This document shows, piece by piece, positions 42,315 through 52,388 of a stretch of 64,000 bases of DNA (position 1 is the stretch's first letter; each line of letters begins with the position of its first letter). Made by a program: the position numbers and the translations under genes. The notes below the pieces were generated by a model. The model did no database searches. It saw only the letters and a list, made by a program, of their open reading frames with translations, and was not told the origin of the DNA. Source of the stretch: Brevundimonas sp. M20 (lineage in GTDB: Bacteria; Pseudomonadota; Alphaproteobacteria; Caulobacterales; Caulobacteraceae); the NCBI RefSeq assembly GCF_006547065.1, contig NZ_CP041243.1:1503001-1567000 (forward strand), written 5' to 3'.

Positions 42315-43633
42315 CAGCGCTTCTCCGACGCGCCCACGTCCGCCGAGGCGCGTTCCAGAACGACAGCCGGCGACTCGCCCGGCATGACCTCCGCCACCCC
42401 GACCTCGAACTCGACCACGAAGGGCGCGCGGTCGGGGCCGGCGTCGAAGGCGGTGCAGCTGATGACGGCGGCGATGCGGTCGGCGGCGATCCGGGCGGCC
42501 GGGCCCTTGGTGGCGGGCAGGGCCAGGGCGAAGACGTCGGCGGACAGGCGGGCCGCGGTATCCTCTGTGCGGATCAGGCGCGAGACCATGGCGCCGATCT
42601 GGGGCAGGGCGCGATCCAGCCAGCCGCCCTCGCGCGCGGCGGTCACCGCGTCCGTCTCCGACACCCGCAGCACGGCCACTGAGAGCGGCCGACGGCGCAG
42701 GCGCGCCCCCTCCGCAACGCGGGCCAGATGGCTGGCGAACAGCTCGGGCGTGAACAGGCCGGTCGAGGGATCGGTCAGGCCCGATCCGCGTGCGCTCTCC
42801 AGCGCCCTGCGGATGGCCACGTGGCGACGGTGCGCCCGCGCCAGCGCCACGATCCGCTGGGCCGTTTCCTCTTCCGGCGTGTCGGCGGCAGCCACGTCCG
42901 CGAAGCCGCGATTGTACAGTTCGGCCAGATTGATCTCGCCCGCGCCGCGCAGATAGAGGATCGCCGGCACGTGATAGAGCCGGGTGTTCCGCTTCATGCC
43001 TGAGGCGATGGACAGGGCCGGTGCGTGATCCTCGGCGCCCCACAGGACGGCGGCGTCGAACGGGCGTTCATGCAGATAGTCGAAGGCTGTATAGGGCGTC
43101 GGCGCGGCCACGACCTCGCAATCCAGCGCGGTCAGGGCGTTGGACAGGGCCAGGAAATGCCGGTCCGGCTTGCCCGCCGCCAGCACCCGCAGCGGCGCGG
43201 TCTCGACCTCCGGCGTGGCCAGCGGCTCGCCCCGCGCGGTGAAGGTGGCCTCCCGCAGGGTCACTTCCTCTTCCGCGATGGCCGTGCGGACCATATGCTC
43301 CAGCCGCAGCGCGGCCTGCGCCGCGTGCGGGGTCTGGGTCATGGCGATGTCGGCCAGTCCCGGCTCCCAGGCCGGGGTCATCTCGCCGATGGCCAGAACC
43401 GGCAGGCGGCGAGGGGAGACGGTCTGGCGCATGGCGCGCACCCCGTCGTCGGCGTTTTCGAGCCGGGCGTCGAGGACCACCGCCTCCAGCGGCCAGTCGA
43501 TCAGAACCTGCACCGCTCCGGCCAGCGACCGCGCCGTCACCGTGCGCCAGCCGAGCGCATCCAGACCCTGACACAGGGGGCCGATCAGGTCGTCATCGGG
43601 CGCGACGACCAGAATACGCGGATCAAGGACCAA
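42314..43633 (-). CDS. popA: PopA-like c-di-GMP effector: two receiver domains and degenerate GGDEF
   Basis: About 439 residues when started at the TTG 43633, which has GGAG ten bases upstream; an ATG at 43690 adds 19 residues. The first receiver (RILVVAPDDDLIGPLCQGL, AVVLDARLENADDGV) keeps the acidic pocket, its phospho-acceptor being D55 with the TTG start. The second receiver (LRVLAAGKPDRHFLALSNAL) has lost the aspartate (AVLWGAED). The C-terminal GGDEF domain (LTDPSTGLFTPELFASHLARV) has SADVF in place of GGDEF and cannot make c-di-GMP, but retains the inhibitory-site RTED exactly five residues upstream. This is the architecture of Caulobacter PopA, which binds c-di-GMP and brings CtrA to the ClpXP protease. 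Orthology is likely, not proven. Confidence 0.72.
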   Translation of the reverse strand: MVLDPRILVVAPDDDLIGPLCQGLDALGWRTVTARSLAGAVQVLIDWPLEAVVLDARLENADDGVRAMRQTVSPRRLPVLAIGEMTPAWEPGLADIAMTQTPHAAQAALRLEHMVRTAIAEEEVTLREATFTARGEPLATPEVETAPLRVLAAGKPDRHFLALSNALTALDCEVVAAPTPYTAFDYLHERPFDAAVLWGAEDHAPALSIASGMKRNTRLYHVPAILYLRGAGEINLAELYNRGFADVAAADTPEEETAQRIVALARAHRRHVAIRRALESARGSGLTDPSTGLFTPELFASHLARVAEGARLRRRPLSVAVLRVSETDAVTAAREGGWLDRALPQIGAMVSRLIRTEDTAARLSADVFALALPATKGPAARIAADRIAAVISCTAFDAGPDRAPFVVEFEVGVAEVMPGESPAVVLERASADVGASEKR

Positions 43634-43761
43634 AGGACGGATTCTCCGGATCGCCCCCGCCCCGGCGGCGCTCTCATGAGGGGGGACCATAGCGATGACC
43701 CCTGTCCGGAAGCAACGGGCCAATCAGCGGTTTTTCCGCAGCGGCGGCGAGGCTGGTTCCA

Positions 43762-44769
43762 ATGGGGCCGAATTGCGGTAAACGTCTCGCCTTGGGTGGC
43801 GCGAGTACAGGTTTGCAGGCGAACACGGACATTGATGCGGCGGTGCGCTGGGCCATGCCCAGGCTCTGGGGCCGTCTTGCGGTCAGGGCTTTCACCCGCA
43901 GCTGGGGTCGCGACGTCATGCTCTATACGGGCGGCGTCTCCTTCTTCGCCCTGCTGGCCGTCTTCCCCGCCATCGCCATCCTGATCGGCTTCTACAAGGT
44001 CGTCCTGTCGATCGGTCAGGTCAGTGAGCAGGCCGCGGCGCTGGCCGATGTCATGCCGCATGCCGCCCGCGCCATCTTTCAGCAGGAGATCGAGCGGCTG
44101 GCCAACGCCTCGGCCCGCACCGTGTCGGCCCAGAGCTTCTTCGCCCTCGTGATCGGCGGGTATGCCGCCCACCGGGGCTTCAAGGCCCTGCTGGCGGGAC
44201 TGAACCTGATCCATGACGAGACCGAGCCCCACGGCTTCTTCAAGTTCAATCTGCTGGCCTTCTTCGTCGCCCTGTTCGCCTTCGCCCTGTTCACCGTGGT
44301 GTCGGGCGCCGTCGTCACCTCACGGCTGATGGAGCATACCGGCCCGGGCTCCGTCGCTTCCGCCAACGGCTTTTCACTGGACGGTTTGTGGCCCGCCATC
44401 GGTCTCGCGATCGGGCTGACCATGCTCTACCGCTACGCCATGTCCCACACCGCGCCGGTCGCCTGGGCGCCGTCCATCGTCGGGGGTCTGGTGGCCACGG
44501 TGATGTCCACGGTCTCGTCCTGGCTGTGCGCCATCTACGTTGAGCAGATCGCTCCGCTGGGCGCCACCTACGGCTCGGTCGGCGCCGTCGTCGTACTGCT
44601 GATCTGGCTGTCGTGGAACGTCAACGCCATCTTCTACGGCGGCGCCTTCACCACCGAGATGGAGATCGCCGCTCGCGAGATGGACGCGCCCGCGCCGGAC
44701 GCAAGCGCGGATACCGGTGAAAAGACGGTGGTCAGCCTGTCGGAGCGTCGGGCGTCGCGACCACGATAG
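43762..44769 (+). CDS. YihY/BrkB-family inner-membrane protein
   Basis: A 335-residue protein with six predicted membrane segments and the family blocks MLYTGGVSFFALLAVFPAI, NLIHDETEPHGFFKFNLLAF and GSVGAVVVLLIWLSWNVNAIFYGGAF. Function is unsettled: the family was once called ribonuclease BN in error. The start is uncertain: ATG 43762 is listed, while an ATG at 43855 (MPRLWGRLAVRAF) matches the usual family start better. Its 3' end overlaps the convergent TusA-like gene by 38 bases. Confidence 0.85.
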   Translation: MGPNCGKRLALGGASTGLQANTDIDAAVRWAMPRLWGRLAVRAFTRSWGRDVMLYTGGVSFFALLAVFPAIAILIGFYKVVLSIGQVSEQAAALADVMPHAARAIFQQEIERLANASARTVSAQSFFALVIGGYAAHRGFKALLAGLNLIHDETEPHGFFKFNLLAFFVALFAFALFTVVSGAVVTSRLMEHTGPGSVASANGFSLDGLWPAIGLAIGLTMLYRYAMSHTAPVAWAPSIVGGLVATVMSTVSSWLCAIYVEQIAPLGATYGSVGAVVVLLIWLSWNVNAIFYGGAFTTEMEIAAREMDAPAPDASADTGEKTVVSLSERRASRPR

Positions 44770-44965
44770 TCAGGACGCCGTCGGCCTCCTTGATCGACAC
44801 CACTTCGCCGCCCAGATCCCGCATCAGGAAGGGTACGTCGATCCGCGCCATCGGATCGGTCGCCAGCAGGGTCAGGCGCTGGCCGGGCGCGGCGGCGTTA
44901 TACGCCTTCTGGAGTTTCAGGCTGGGGGTCGGACAGCGGTGCCCCCGCGCGTCGATCACCGTCAT
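44732..44965 (-). CDS. TusA/SirA-family sulfur carrier protein
   Basis: A 77-residue protein with the conserved CPxP motif (DARGHRCPTPSLKLQKA) and the GQRLTLLATDPMARIDVP segment of the TusA fold. TusA-type proteins carry sulfur as a cysteine persulfide for tRNA thiolation or other sulfur transfer. Its ATG overlaps the stop of the CinA-like gene (ATGA), so the two are co-transcribed. Which member of the family it is cannot be decided without the other tus genes. Confidence 0.85.
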   Translation of the reverse strand: MTVIDARGHRCPTPSLKLQKAYNAAAPGQRLTLLATDPMARIDVPFLMRDLGGEVVSIKEADGVLTIVVATPDAPTG

Positions 44966-45453
44966 GCGCGGATGCGGTCCAGCAGCAGGTTCAGCGCCAC
45001 GCGCACGCTCTCGAGCCGAACGGCCTCGCGTCCGATGTCGCCGAAGCGATGCTCGGCATGGACCACGCCCGCCGGTCCGGCTGCGGCGAAGTGAACCAGT
45101 CCCACCGGCTTTTCAGGCGACCCGCCGCCCGGTCCGGCGATGCCCGTTATGGCCACCGAAACGGTCGCGTCGGAGCGGGCGACCGCGCCTTCCGCCATCG
45201 CTCGCGCCACGGGTTCCGACACCGCGCCGTGCGCCTCGATCATCGCGGCCGGAACGCCCACCAGCGCGGTCTTCGCGGCGTTGCTGTAGGTGACGAAGCC
45301 CCGGTCCACCACGGTAGACGACCCGGCGATCTCGGTCAGGGCGCCGGCCACCAGCCCGCCGGTGCAGCTTTCCGCCGTGGCCGCCATCAGTCCGCGCGCC
45401 GAGGCCTCCGTAATGATCTGTTGAGCGAGGGCTCTGATATCTGTCGGGAACAT
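44962..45453 (-). CDS. pncC: CinA C-terminal domain protein, nicotinamide-nucleotide amidase
   Basis: A 163-residue stand-alone CinA C-terminal domain. Motifs are ATAESCTGGLVAGALTEIAGSS, with the catalytic serine in ESCTGG, and VSVAITGIAGPGGGSPEKPVGLVHFA. The enzyme deamidates nicotinamide mononucleotide to nicotinic acid mononucleotide in NAD recycling. It is the first gene of a pair with the TusA-like gene, divergent from the membrane/spermidine-synthase fusion gene. Confidence 0.9.
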   Translation of the reverse strand: MFPTDIRALAQQIITEASARGLMAATAESCTGGLVAGALTEIAGSSTVVDRGFVTYSNAAKTALVGVPAAMIEAHGAVSEPVARAMAEGAVARSDATVSVAITGIAGPGGGSPEKPVGLVHFAAAGPAGVVHAEHRFGDIGREAVRLESVRVALNLLLDRIRA

Positions 45454-45533
45454 CCGGGCTTTCCGATGGGGCGACGAGTCGGTCTAGTCTGACCGTGCGC
45501 TGTTCGGGCGCCAGCATACGGGACGGCGCGGGC

Positions 45534-47828
45534 ATGAGCGAGACCAGCATGGACACGGTGACGCGGCCGGCCGACCGGTTGACCCCGATCCTGTTCGCCG
45601 TGGCCATCTTCGTTTCGGCCTCGCTGGTCTTCGTGGTCCAGCCGATGGTGACCAAGCTGGTTCTGCCCATGCTCGGCGGATCGCCGTCGGTGTGGAACAC
45701 TTCGATGGTCTTCTTCCAGACCGCGCTGCTCGCCGGATATGGTTATGCTCACGGCCTGCAGCGGATCGGCTCGATCAGGCTCCAGGTGGCGATCCATCTG
45801 ACCCTTTTGCTGGCCGCGGCCCTGTTCCTCCCCCTGCACATCAACGGCTGGTTGGGAGACCCCAACCCGTCCGCGCCGATCGGCTGGCTGCTGGCCACGC
45901 TGACGCTTTCGGTGGGGGCGCCGTTCGCCATCCTGTCCGCCACCGCCCCCCTGCTTCAGGCCTGGTACGCCCGCGTCCGGGCCGGGCATTCGGACGGCAA
46001 GAACCCCTACGTCCTTTACGCCGCCTCGAACCTCGGCAGCTTCCTGGCCCTGCTGTCCTATCCGATCCTGATCGAGCCGCTCTCGACCCTGTCCGGCCAG
46101 CGCTGGAGCTGGACCGGCGGCTACGGCGTCTTCGTCCTGCTGGTGGCGGCGCTGGCTTTGGTGGTCTGGAGTCGCCGTCTGGATCGCGCCGCCGAGCCCG
46201 CGCCTCTGGAAAAGAGCGCCCCGATCCCCTGGAAGGAAAAGGGCCTGCTGGTCCTGCTCGCCGCCGCGCCGTCCAGCCTAATGCTGGGGGTGACCACCCA
46301 CCTGTCCACCGACGTCGCCTCGGCGCCCTTCCTGTGGGTGATCCCGTTGGCGCTCTACCTGCTGACCTTCGTCATCGCCTTCCAGAACAGGCCGTGGATA
46401 CCGCTGCCGATCACCCTGGTCATCCAGGCGGGTGCAGGGGCGGTCGGCGTTCTGCTGGTCGCCTTCCGGTCGGGGGACTGGGGGTTGGCTTTCGCGATCA
46501 ATCTGGTCGCCTTCTTCTTCGCGACCCTGATGTGTCACCAGCTGCTGGCTGCGCGTCGACCCGCGCCGGACCGGCTGACCGAGTTCTATCTGCTGATGTC
46601 GTTCGGCGGCGTGGTCGGGGGCGCCTTCACGGCTCTTGTGGCGCCGGTGATCTTCGACATGGTGTGGGAGTACCCGCTGGTGCTGGTGCTGGTCGGCCTT
46701 CTGCGGCCGTGGGGAAGGGGGCGGATCGACGGCCAGTATGTCGGCGCCATGGTCGGCGCCGCCGTCGTGGCGCTGATCCCCGTGCTGCTCTCTGTCTGGC
46801 TGAACTCAAACGACGCGGCGCGCGGGTTCTTCTACGACACCTTCCCGCTCAACATGTCGCAACTGACGATGGTGATCCTTGTGCCGGCGGTGGTCTGCGC
46901 CTTTCTGGCGCGGGATCGGGCGGTCGTCTTCACCGCCATCCTGGTGATGATCGCCCTGTCGTCCCAGTGGATCACCCGCGGCTATGACTGGAGTTATTCG
47001 GAGCGCAGCTTCTTCGGCGTGATGCGGGTGGCGAATGTGCCCGATCAGGGCATGGGCGGCGACGTCCATGTGTTGATGCACGGCACGACCCTGCATGGCG
47101 CGCAGGCTCAACAGGGCCAGAATGTCTGCGCCCCGACCCTGTACTACAACGTCAACACCCCCATCGGTCAGTCCGCGCTGATGGTGCGCGGGCGCGGGCC
47201 GATGAATATCGGCGTCGTCGGTCAGGGCTCCGGCGCCATGGCGACCTACAAACGTCCGCAGGACACCCTGACCTTCTTCGAGATCGATCCGATGGTGGAC
47301 CGGCTGTCGCGTGATCCACGCTGGTTCAGCTACATCTCGGCCTGCGCGGAGGGGCCGGTGAAGACCGTGCTGGGCGACGCCCGCCTGACGCTCAATCACC
47401 AACGGGCGGGCAGCTATGATCTGCTGATCATCGACGCCTTCTCGTCGGACGCCGTCCCGACCCACCTGCTGACGGTCGAGGCGATCCGCGGGTATCTGCG
47501 GTTGCTCAAGCCGAACGGGGTGGTGCTGCTGCACCTGTCGAACCGGAACCTTGAGATCACCCTGCCGACCGTCGCGGCGGCGCAGGATCTCGGCGTTCCG
47601 GCCCTGCACCAGCTCTACATCGAAAGCGGGGACATGCCGACGATGGCCGAGGCCTCGACCGAGGCCCTGATCATCTCGCCGACCGAAGCGGGGCTGGCTG
47701 ACTTCCGCCGGGACGCGCGCTGGAAGCAGCCCGCCGAGACCTCCGTTCGCGCCTGGACTGACGACTATGTGAACCTGCTCGGGGCGATCTGGCGCAGCCG
47801 CTTCCCGCCGCCGGAGCGCCCGTACTAG
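45534..47828 (+). CDS. Membrane transporter-like / spermidine synthase-like fusion protein
   Basis: The ATG at 45534 gives 764 residues. The N-terminal part up to about residue 480 has many membrane helices ([53 protein letters not shown]). The C-terminal part is a spermidine synthase-like SAM-binding domain: [50 protein letters not shown]. This fusion is widespread in proteobacteria but its substrate is unknown; polyamine production cannot be assumed. The 3' end shares the tetranucleotide CTAG with the stop of ispDF. Confidence 0.85.
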   Translation: MSETSMDTVTRPADRLTPILFAVAIFVSASLVFVVQPMVTKLVLPMLGGSPSVWNTSMVFFQTALLAGYGYAHGLQRIGSIRLQVAIHLTLLLAAALFLPLHINGWLGDPNPSAPIGWLLATLTLSVGAPFAILSATAPLLQAWYARVRAGHSDGKNPYVLYAASNLGSFLALLSYPILIEPLSTLSGQRWSWTGGYGVFVLLVAALALVVWSRRLDRAAEPAPLEKSAPIPWKEKGLLVLLAAAPSSLMLGVTTHLSTDVASAPFLWVIPLALYLLTFVIAFQNRPWIPLPITLVIQAGAGAVGVLLVAFRSGDWGLAFAINLVAFFFATLMCHQLLAARRPAPDRLTEFYLLMSFGGVVGGAFTALVAPVIFDMVWEYPLVLVLVGLLRPWGRGRIDGQYVGAMVGAAVVALIPVLLSVWLNSNDAARGFFYDTFPLNMSQLTMVILVPAVVCAFLARDRAVVFTAILVMIALSSQWITRGYDWSYSERSFFGVMRVANVPDQGMGGDVHVLMHGTTLHGAQAQQGQNVCAPTLYYNVNTPIGQSALMVRGRGPMNIGVVGQGSGAMATYKRPQDTLTFFEIDPMVDRLSRDPRWFSYISACAEGPVKTVLGDARLTLNHQRAGSYDLLIIDAFSSDAVPTHLLTVEAIRGYLRLLKPNGVVLLHLSNRNLEITLPTVAAAQDLGVPALHQLYIESGDMPTMAEASTEALIISPTEAGLADFRRDARWKQPAETSVRAWTDDYVNLLGAIWRSRFPPPERPY

Positions 47829-48982
47829 AGCGCGGCCGGCAGCTCCACCGTCGCCACGGCCTGGGCCGCCAGACCTTCGCCTCGACCGGTGAACCCCAGT
47901 CCTTCGGAGGTCGTGGCCTTCACGCTGACGGCGTCCAGCGGGATGTCGAGGATTGCGGCCAGCCGTTCGCGCATCGCCTGACGGTGCGGCTTCACCTTGG
48001 GCCGCTCGCAGATCAGGGTCACGTCCACATTCGAGATGCGACCGCCGCGCGCGGTGACCAGACCGACCGCGTGTTTCAGAAACAGGTCCGACGGCGCGCC
48101 CTTCCAGGTGTCGTCGGTGGGCGGGAAGTGATCGCCGATGTCGCCTTCGCCGATCGCGCCCAGAATGGCGTCGGTCAGGGCGTGCAGTCCGGCGTCGGCG
48201 TCGGAGTGGCCGATCAGGGTCTGGTCGTGCGGGATTTCCAGTCCGCACAGCCACACCGACTGGCCCGGGCCCCAGCGATGCACGTCATAGCCCTGACCGA
48301 TGCGGACGGTGCGGGGGATCAGGGCCTCGGCCATGGCGAAATCCTCGGGATAGGTCAGCTTCATCAGGCGGGCGTCGCCCTCGACGATCTTCACACGCCC
48401 GCCCGCGCGTTCCACAACGGTCGCCTCATCGGTGGCGGCTTCGTCCGAAGGCCATGCGGCCCAGGCGTCGGTCAGGGTCTTCAGGCGGAAGGTCTGTGGG
48501 GTCTGGGCCCGCCACAGGGCCTCGCGCTCCACCGAACCGGCGACGATCCCGTCCACGGCGCGGCGCAGGCTGTCGGCGACCGGCAGGGCGGGCAGGACGC
48601 CGTCCGCCTCTTTCAGGGCCTCGATACAACGCGCGATCACGGCGGGAGACAGGAAGGGGCGCGCCGCATCGTGCACCAGCACGGGGCGATCCTCGGGGCC
48701 GCCCAGCGCGGCCAGCCCGGCCTTCACCGAGTCGGCGCGCGCGGCCCCTCCGGTGACGGTCCGCCAGCCGGCCAGGCCGCTCAATGCGGCTGCCGCTTCG
48801 GCTTCCGCGCCGGTGGAAATCACCACGACGACGTCCTGTGCGCCCGCCTTCAGCAGGGCTTCGACAGACCAGCGGATCACCGGCTTGCCGCCCAGCAGAC
48901 GCCATTGCTTGACGCCGCCCGAGCGGGTTCCGGAGCCTGCTGCGACGACGACGGCGGCGAAGGCGGGGAGGGAAGAGGTCAT
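47825..48982 (-). CDS. ispDF: Bifunctional IspDF (MEP pathway)
   Basis: A 385-residue fusion. The N-terminal cytidylyltransferase has [34 protein letters not shown] and [11 protein letters not shown]; the C-terminal MECDP synthase has [47 protein letters not shown] and [20 protein letters not shown]. It makes CDP-ME from MEP and later MEcPP from CDP-MEP in isoprenoid synthesis. Such fusions are typical of alphaproteobacteria. The ATG at 48982 is chosen; the frame extends to 49039. Divergent from dusB. Confidence 0.96.
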   Translation of the reverse strand: MTSSLPAFAAVVVAAGSGTRSGGVKQWRLLGGKPVIRWSVEALLKAGAQDVVVVISTGAEAEAAAALSGLAGWRTVTGGAARADSVKAGLAALGGPEDRPVLVHDAARPFLSPAVIARCIEALKEADGVLPALPVADSLRRAVDGIVAGSVEREALWRAQTPQTFRLKTLTDAWAAWPSDEAATDEATVVERAGGRVKIVEGDARLMKLTYPEDFAMAEALIPRTVRIGQGYDVHRWGPGQSVWLCGLEIPHDQTLIGHSDADAGLHALTDAILGAIGEGDIGDHFPPTDDTWKGAPSDLFLKHAVGLVTARGGRISNVDVTLICERPKVKPHRQAMRERLAAILDIPLDAVSVKATTSEGLGFTGRGEGLAAQAVATVELPAAL

Positions 48983-49046
48983 GTCCGGCCTTCTAATCGC
49001 CGCCGTCATGCTTGACGAGAGCGGTTCGAACCGCCTCAAGGAGCCG

Positions 49047-50099
49047 ATGAGCGCAGGCCTTCAGATTGGTGACGTGTGGGTGCCCGGACGGGTGCTGACC
49101 GCGCCCATGACCGGGATCACCGATCTCCCGTTCCGTCTGCTCGCCTCGCGGCTGGGCGCGGCCTATGTCGCGACCGAGATGGTCGCCGCCGCCGAACTGG
49201 CCCGGGCCCGTCCGGATGTCGTGCGCCGCGCCGCCGTCGGCGAAGGCCTGCCCCTGACGGTGATCCAGCTCGTCGGTCGCGATCCTGACGCCATGGGCGA
49301 AGGCGCGCGCATGGCCGAAAAGGCCGGAGCCGACATCGTCGATCTCAATTTCGGCTGCCCGGCCAAGGAAGTGACCGGCGCCGCCTGCGGCTCGGCTCTG
49401 ATGCGGACGCCCGATCTGGCCTGCCGTCTGATCGAGGCTGCGGTGAACGCGACCTCGCGCCCCGTGACGGTGAAGATGCGTCTCGGCTGGGACGACGCCA
49501 GCCGCAATGCGCCCCTGATCGCCCGTCGCGCCGAGGAAATCGGCGTGAAGGCCGTCACCGTCCATGGCCGCACGCGCCAGCAGTTCTATACGGGCAAGGC
49601 CGACTGGACCGCCGTGGCGGACGTGAAGGCCGCTGTCTCAATCCCCGTCGTCGTGAACGGCGACATCCTGACCGCTGACGACGCCCGCGAGGCTTTGCGC
49701 CAGTCAGGCGCTGACGCCCTGATGCTCGGGCGCGGCGTCTACGGCCGCCCGTGGCTGGCGGCCCATCTGGAGCGGGCGCTGGCCGACGGGACCGTGCTGC
49801 AGGAGCCGGATCGTGAGGAACGGCTGGCCATCGTCATCGAACACCTACGTGGGTCGGTCGCCTTCTACGGCCTGCCGCTGGGGCTGAAGATGTTCCGCAA
49901 ACATCTCGGCTGGTACGTCGAACAGGCGCCCTGGCCGGCCGATCCGCTGGACCGTCGGGCCGCCAAGAGCCGCCTCTGTCGGCTGGACAGTCCGGAGGAG
50001 GTGGAGGCGGCGCTCACGGAGCTGTGGTCAGTCGTGACGCATTCCTGCAACTCTGCTGTTGATATCGAGCCACAGCTGGTCAACTCTGACGCGGCATGA
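49047..50099 (+). CDS. dusB: tRNA-dihydrouridine synthase DusB (NifR3)
   Basis: The ATG at 49047, after AAGGAG, gives 350 residues starting [27 protein letters not shown], the typical NifR3/DusB opening. FMN-binding TIM-barrel motifs follow: [73 protein letters not shown] and [13 protein letters not shown]. It reduces uridines in tRNA D-loops. In-frame ATGs at 48981 and 49008 would add an unlikely extension. Its stop overlaps ntrY directly; in most alphaproteobacteria ntrB and ntrC lie between. Confidence 0.93.
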   Translation: MSAGLQIGDVWVPGRVLTAPMTGITDLPFRLLASRLGAAYVATEMVAAAELARARPDVVRRAAVGEGLPLTVIQLVGRDPDAMGEGARMAEKAGADIVDLNFGCPAKEVTGAACGSALMRTPDLACRLIEAAVNATSRPVTVKMRLGWDDASRNAPLIARRAEEIGVKAVTVHGRTRQQFYTGKADWTAVADVKAAVSIPVVVNGDILTADDAREALRQSGADALMLGRGVYGRPWLAAHLERALADGTVLQEPDREERLAIVIEHLRGSVAFYGLPLGLKMFRKHLGWYVEQAPWPADPLDRRAAKSRLCRLDSPEEVEAALTELWSVVTHSCNSAVDIEPQLVNSDAA

Positions 50100-52378
50100 C
50101 GGACACACCCGCCGCCGACGTCGAACCCGAACCGACCGCCCCGCGCGGTCCGGCGCGCTGGTTCGCAGGCTGGTCGGAAACACGCCGTCGCAACGTCTTC
50201 CTCATCGCCTTCGCCCTGGCCCTGATCACCAACATCGGCGCGATCTGGCTGGTCGCCGTCGCGCCGGACGTGGGCGGGGAGGGCGCGCGCGCCTCTGTCA
50301 GCCAGCTGATGTTGCTGATCCTGATCGCCAATCTGGTCCTGATCGGCGGTCTGGCGGCGGTGGTCGGTCGACGCGCCTTCAGTCTGGTCCGGCGCAGACG
50401 TGGTGATGCCGGCGCGCGTCTGCACCTGCGCTTCGTGGTTCTGTTCTCGTCCGTGGCCCTGGTTCCCGCCATCCTGATCGCCCTGGTGTTCGGCGTGCTG
50501 GTCAATCGGGGCGTGGACCAGTGGTTCAGCGACAATGTGCAGGCGGCGGTCGACAATGGCGCGGCCATCGGCCTGGCCTATACCAGCGACGTCTCGCAGG
50601 AGATCGACGCCGACATCTCCGTGATCTCCGAACAGCTGGAGGGCATCCGCCCCCTGTTCGGCAATCGCATCCAGTTCTCCGACGCCCTCAGTCAGGTCGG
50701 CCAGCTGTTCGGCTACCCCGCCGTCTACATCCTCGATGAGAACGGCGAGGTGCTGGCCAGCGGGGAAGGGCCAAACGCCCCGCCCTATGTCGCCCCCTCC
50801 CGGGACGCGCTGGAAGAGGCCCAGGGTCAGGAAGCGCCTTCGGTCCAGCAACTGACCGAGGGGCCGGACGCCATTCGCGGCCTGCGCGCCTTCCCGGCCT
50901 ATGGCGACGCCTACCTCTATCTGGTCCGTCCCCTGCAGCCCGGTCTGATCGGTCAGGTGGCCTCGGCCCGCGAGTCCATCGTCGCCTACAAGGAGGCGCA
51001 GGACAGTCGCGCCCGCATCCAGGCCGTGTTCACCCTCAGCTATCTGGAGACCGCGCTTCTGGTGCTGGTCGGCGCCGTCTGGCTGGGCATGTCGGCGGCC
51101 AACTCCATTTCGGCGCCGATCGGGCGTCTCGTCGTGGCGGCGGATCGTGTCGCGGGCGGCGATCTGGCCGCTCGGGTTGATGCGGGAGACGGCCCGGGCG
51201 AGATCCGCACCCTGTCCGACGCCTTCAACCGCATGACCGGCGACCTTGAGGCCCAGCAGGCCGCCCTGCGCGCCGCCAGCGAGGAGGCCACCGGCCGCTC
51301 CCGCTTCATCGAGACCGTGCTGTCCGGCGTCTCGGCCGGCGTCATAGGCGTGGATCGCCAGCGGCGCGTCTCGGCCATCAACGACAGCGCCGTCGACCTT
51401 CTCGGCATTTTCGGAGAAGGCGTCATCGGGCGTCTTCTGGGCGAAGTCTCGCCCGAACTCAGCGAACTGGCCCGCCGCGCCGAGGCCCATATCGAGGAAG
51501 AGATCGACGTCAGCACCGACGGAGAGACCCGCCGCCTGCGCGTCCGGATCGAGGGCGGCGTCGGCGGTGAGATGGTCCTGACCTTCGACGACATCACCCG
51601 TCTGGTCACCGCCCAGCGCAACGCCGCCTGGCGCGACGTGGCCCGCCGCATCGCCCACGAGATCAAGAACCCTCTCACCCCCATCCAGCTTTCGGCCGAG
51701 CGCCTGCGCCGCCGCTATCGCAAGATGGTCGAGGAGGATGTCGAGGTCTTCGACCGCTGCACCGAGACCATCATCCGTCAGGTCGGCGACATCGGCCGGA
51801 TGGTGGACGAGTTCTCGTCCTTCGCCCGCATGCCCGCCCCCCGCTTCACCGCCGCCAACCCGGCGGAGCTGTTGCGCGAGGCGGTCTTCGCCCAGCGGGT
51901 TGCCGCGCCGGACATCGATATTGATCTGGTCGAGCCCCTGCCCAGGGTCACCATCCACGCCGACCGCCAGATGGTCGGTCAGGCCCTGACCAACATTCTC
52001 AAGAACGCGGGCGAGGCCGTGGCGGCCCGGCGCGAGGCCAACCCGAAGAGCGATGAAGGCGTCGGCATCTCGGCCCGCCTGTCGGTCGAGGACGCCATTG
52101 TCACCTTCGTCATCGAGGATGACGGTCCGGGTCTGCCGGCCAGGGATCGGGACCGCCTTACCGAACCCTATGTGACCACGCGCGAGAAGGGTACGGGCCT
52201 CGGCCTGGCCATCGTCAAGCGCATCTGCGAGGAGCACGGCGGCGAGCTGAAGCTGGCCGATGCCGAGACCCTGTCCGGCGCCCGTGTGTGTCTGATCTTC
52301 CCCCTGAAATCCCCAGTGAAGGCTCCGGGGCCGAAGGACGCGAAAGCGTCCGGCGGCGTGATCCCGGCGGCCGAATAA
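50096..52378 (+). CDS. ntrY: Membrane sensor histidine kinase NtrY
   Basis: A 760-residue kinase. Membrane segments include residues about 34-54 (VFLIAFALALITNIGAIWLV), about 68-90 and about 112-132, then a periplasmic sensor region, a further segment near residue 318-338, and a HAMP-like stretch (AADRVAGGDLAARVDAGDGPGEI). A PAS region follows (GVSAGVIGVDRQRRVSAIND), the H-box ARRIAHEIKNPLTPIQLSAE, and the ATPase domain with NILKNAGEAV, EDDGPGLP and GTGLGLAIVKRI. It should phosphorylate NtrX, encoded 10 bases downstream, in control of nitrogen or redox responses. ATG overlaps the dusB stop. Confidence 0.95.
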   Translation: MTDTPAADVEPEPTAPRGPARWFAGWSETRRRNVFLIAFALALITNIGAIWLVAVAPDVGGEGARASVSQLMLLILIANLVLIGGLAAVVGRRAFSLVRRRRGDAGARLHLRFVVLFSSVALVPAILIALVFGVLVNRGVDQWFSDNVQAAVDNGAAIGLAYTSDVSQEIDADISVISEQLEGIRPLFGNRIQFSDALSQVGQLFGYPAVYILDENGEVLASGEGPNAPPYVAPSRDALEEAQGQEAPSVQQLTEGPDAIRGLRAFPAYGDAYLYLVRPLQPGLIGQVASARESIVAYKEAQDSRARIQAVFTLSYLETALLVLVGAVWLGMSAANSISAPIGRLVVAADRVAGGDLAARVDAGDGPGEIRTLSDAFNRMTGDLEAQQAALRAASEEATGRSRFIETVLSGVSAGVIGVDRQRRVSAINDSAVDLLGIFGEGVIGRLLGEVSPELSELARRAEAHIEEEIDVSTDGETRRLRVRIEGGVGGEMVLTFDDITRLVTAQRNAAWRDVARRIAHEIKNPLTPIQLSAERLRRRYRKMVEEDVEVFDRCTETIIRQVGDIGRMVDEFSSFARMPAPRFTAANPAELLREAVFAQRVAAPDIDIDLVEPLPRVTIHADRQMVGQALTNILKNAGEAVAARREANPKSDEGVGISARLSVEDAIVTFVIEDDGPGLPARDRDRLTEPYVTTREKGTGLGLAIVKRICEEHGGELKLADAETLSGARVCLIFPLKSPVKAPGPKDAKASGGVIPAAE

Positions 52379-52388
52379 GCGAGGCGAT

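Noticed and set aside
42315..43043. N-terminal extension of the DUF1311 frame
   Set aside because: Off-frame reading of the PopA-like gene; the signal-bearing start is at 42314.
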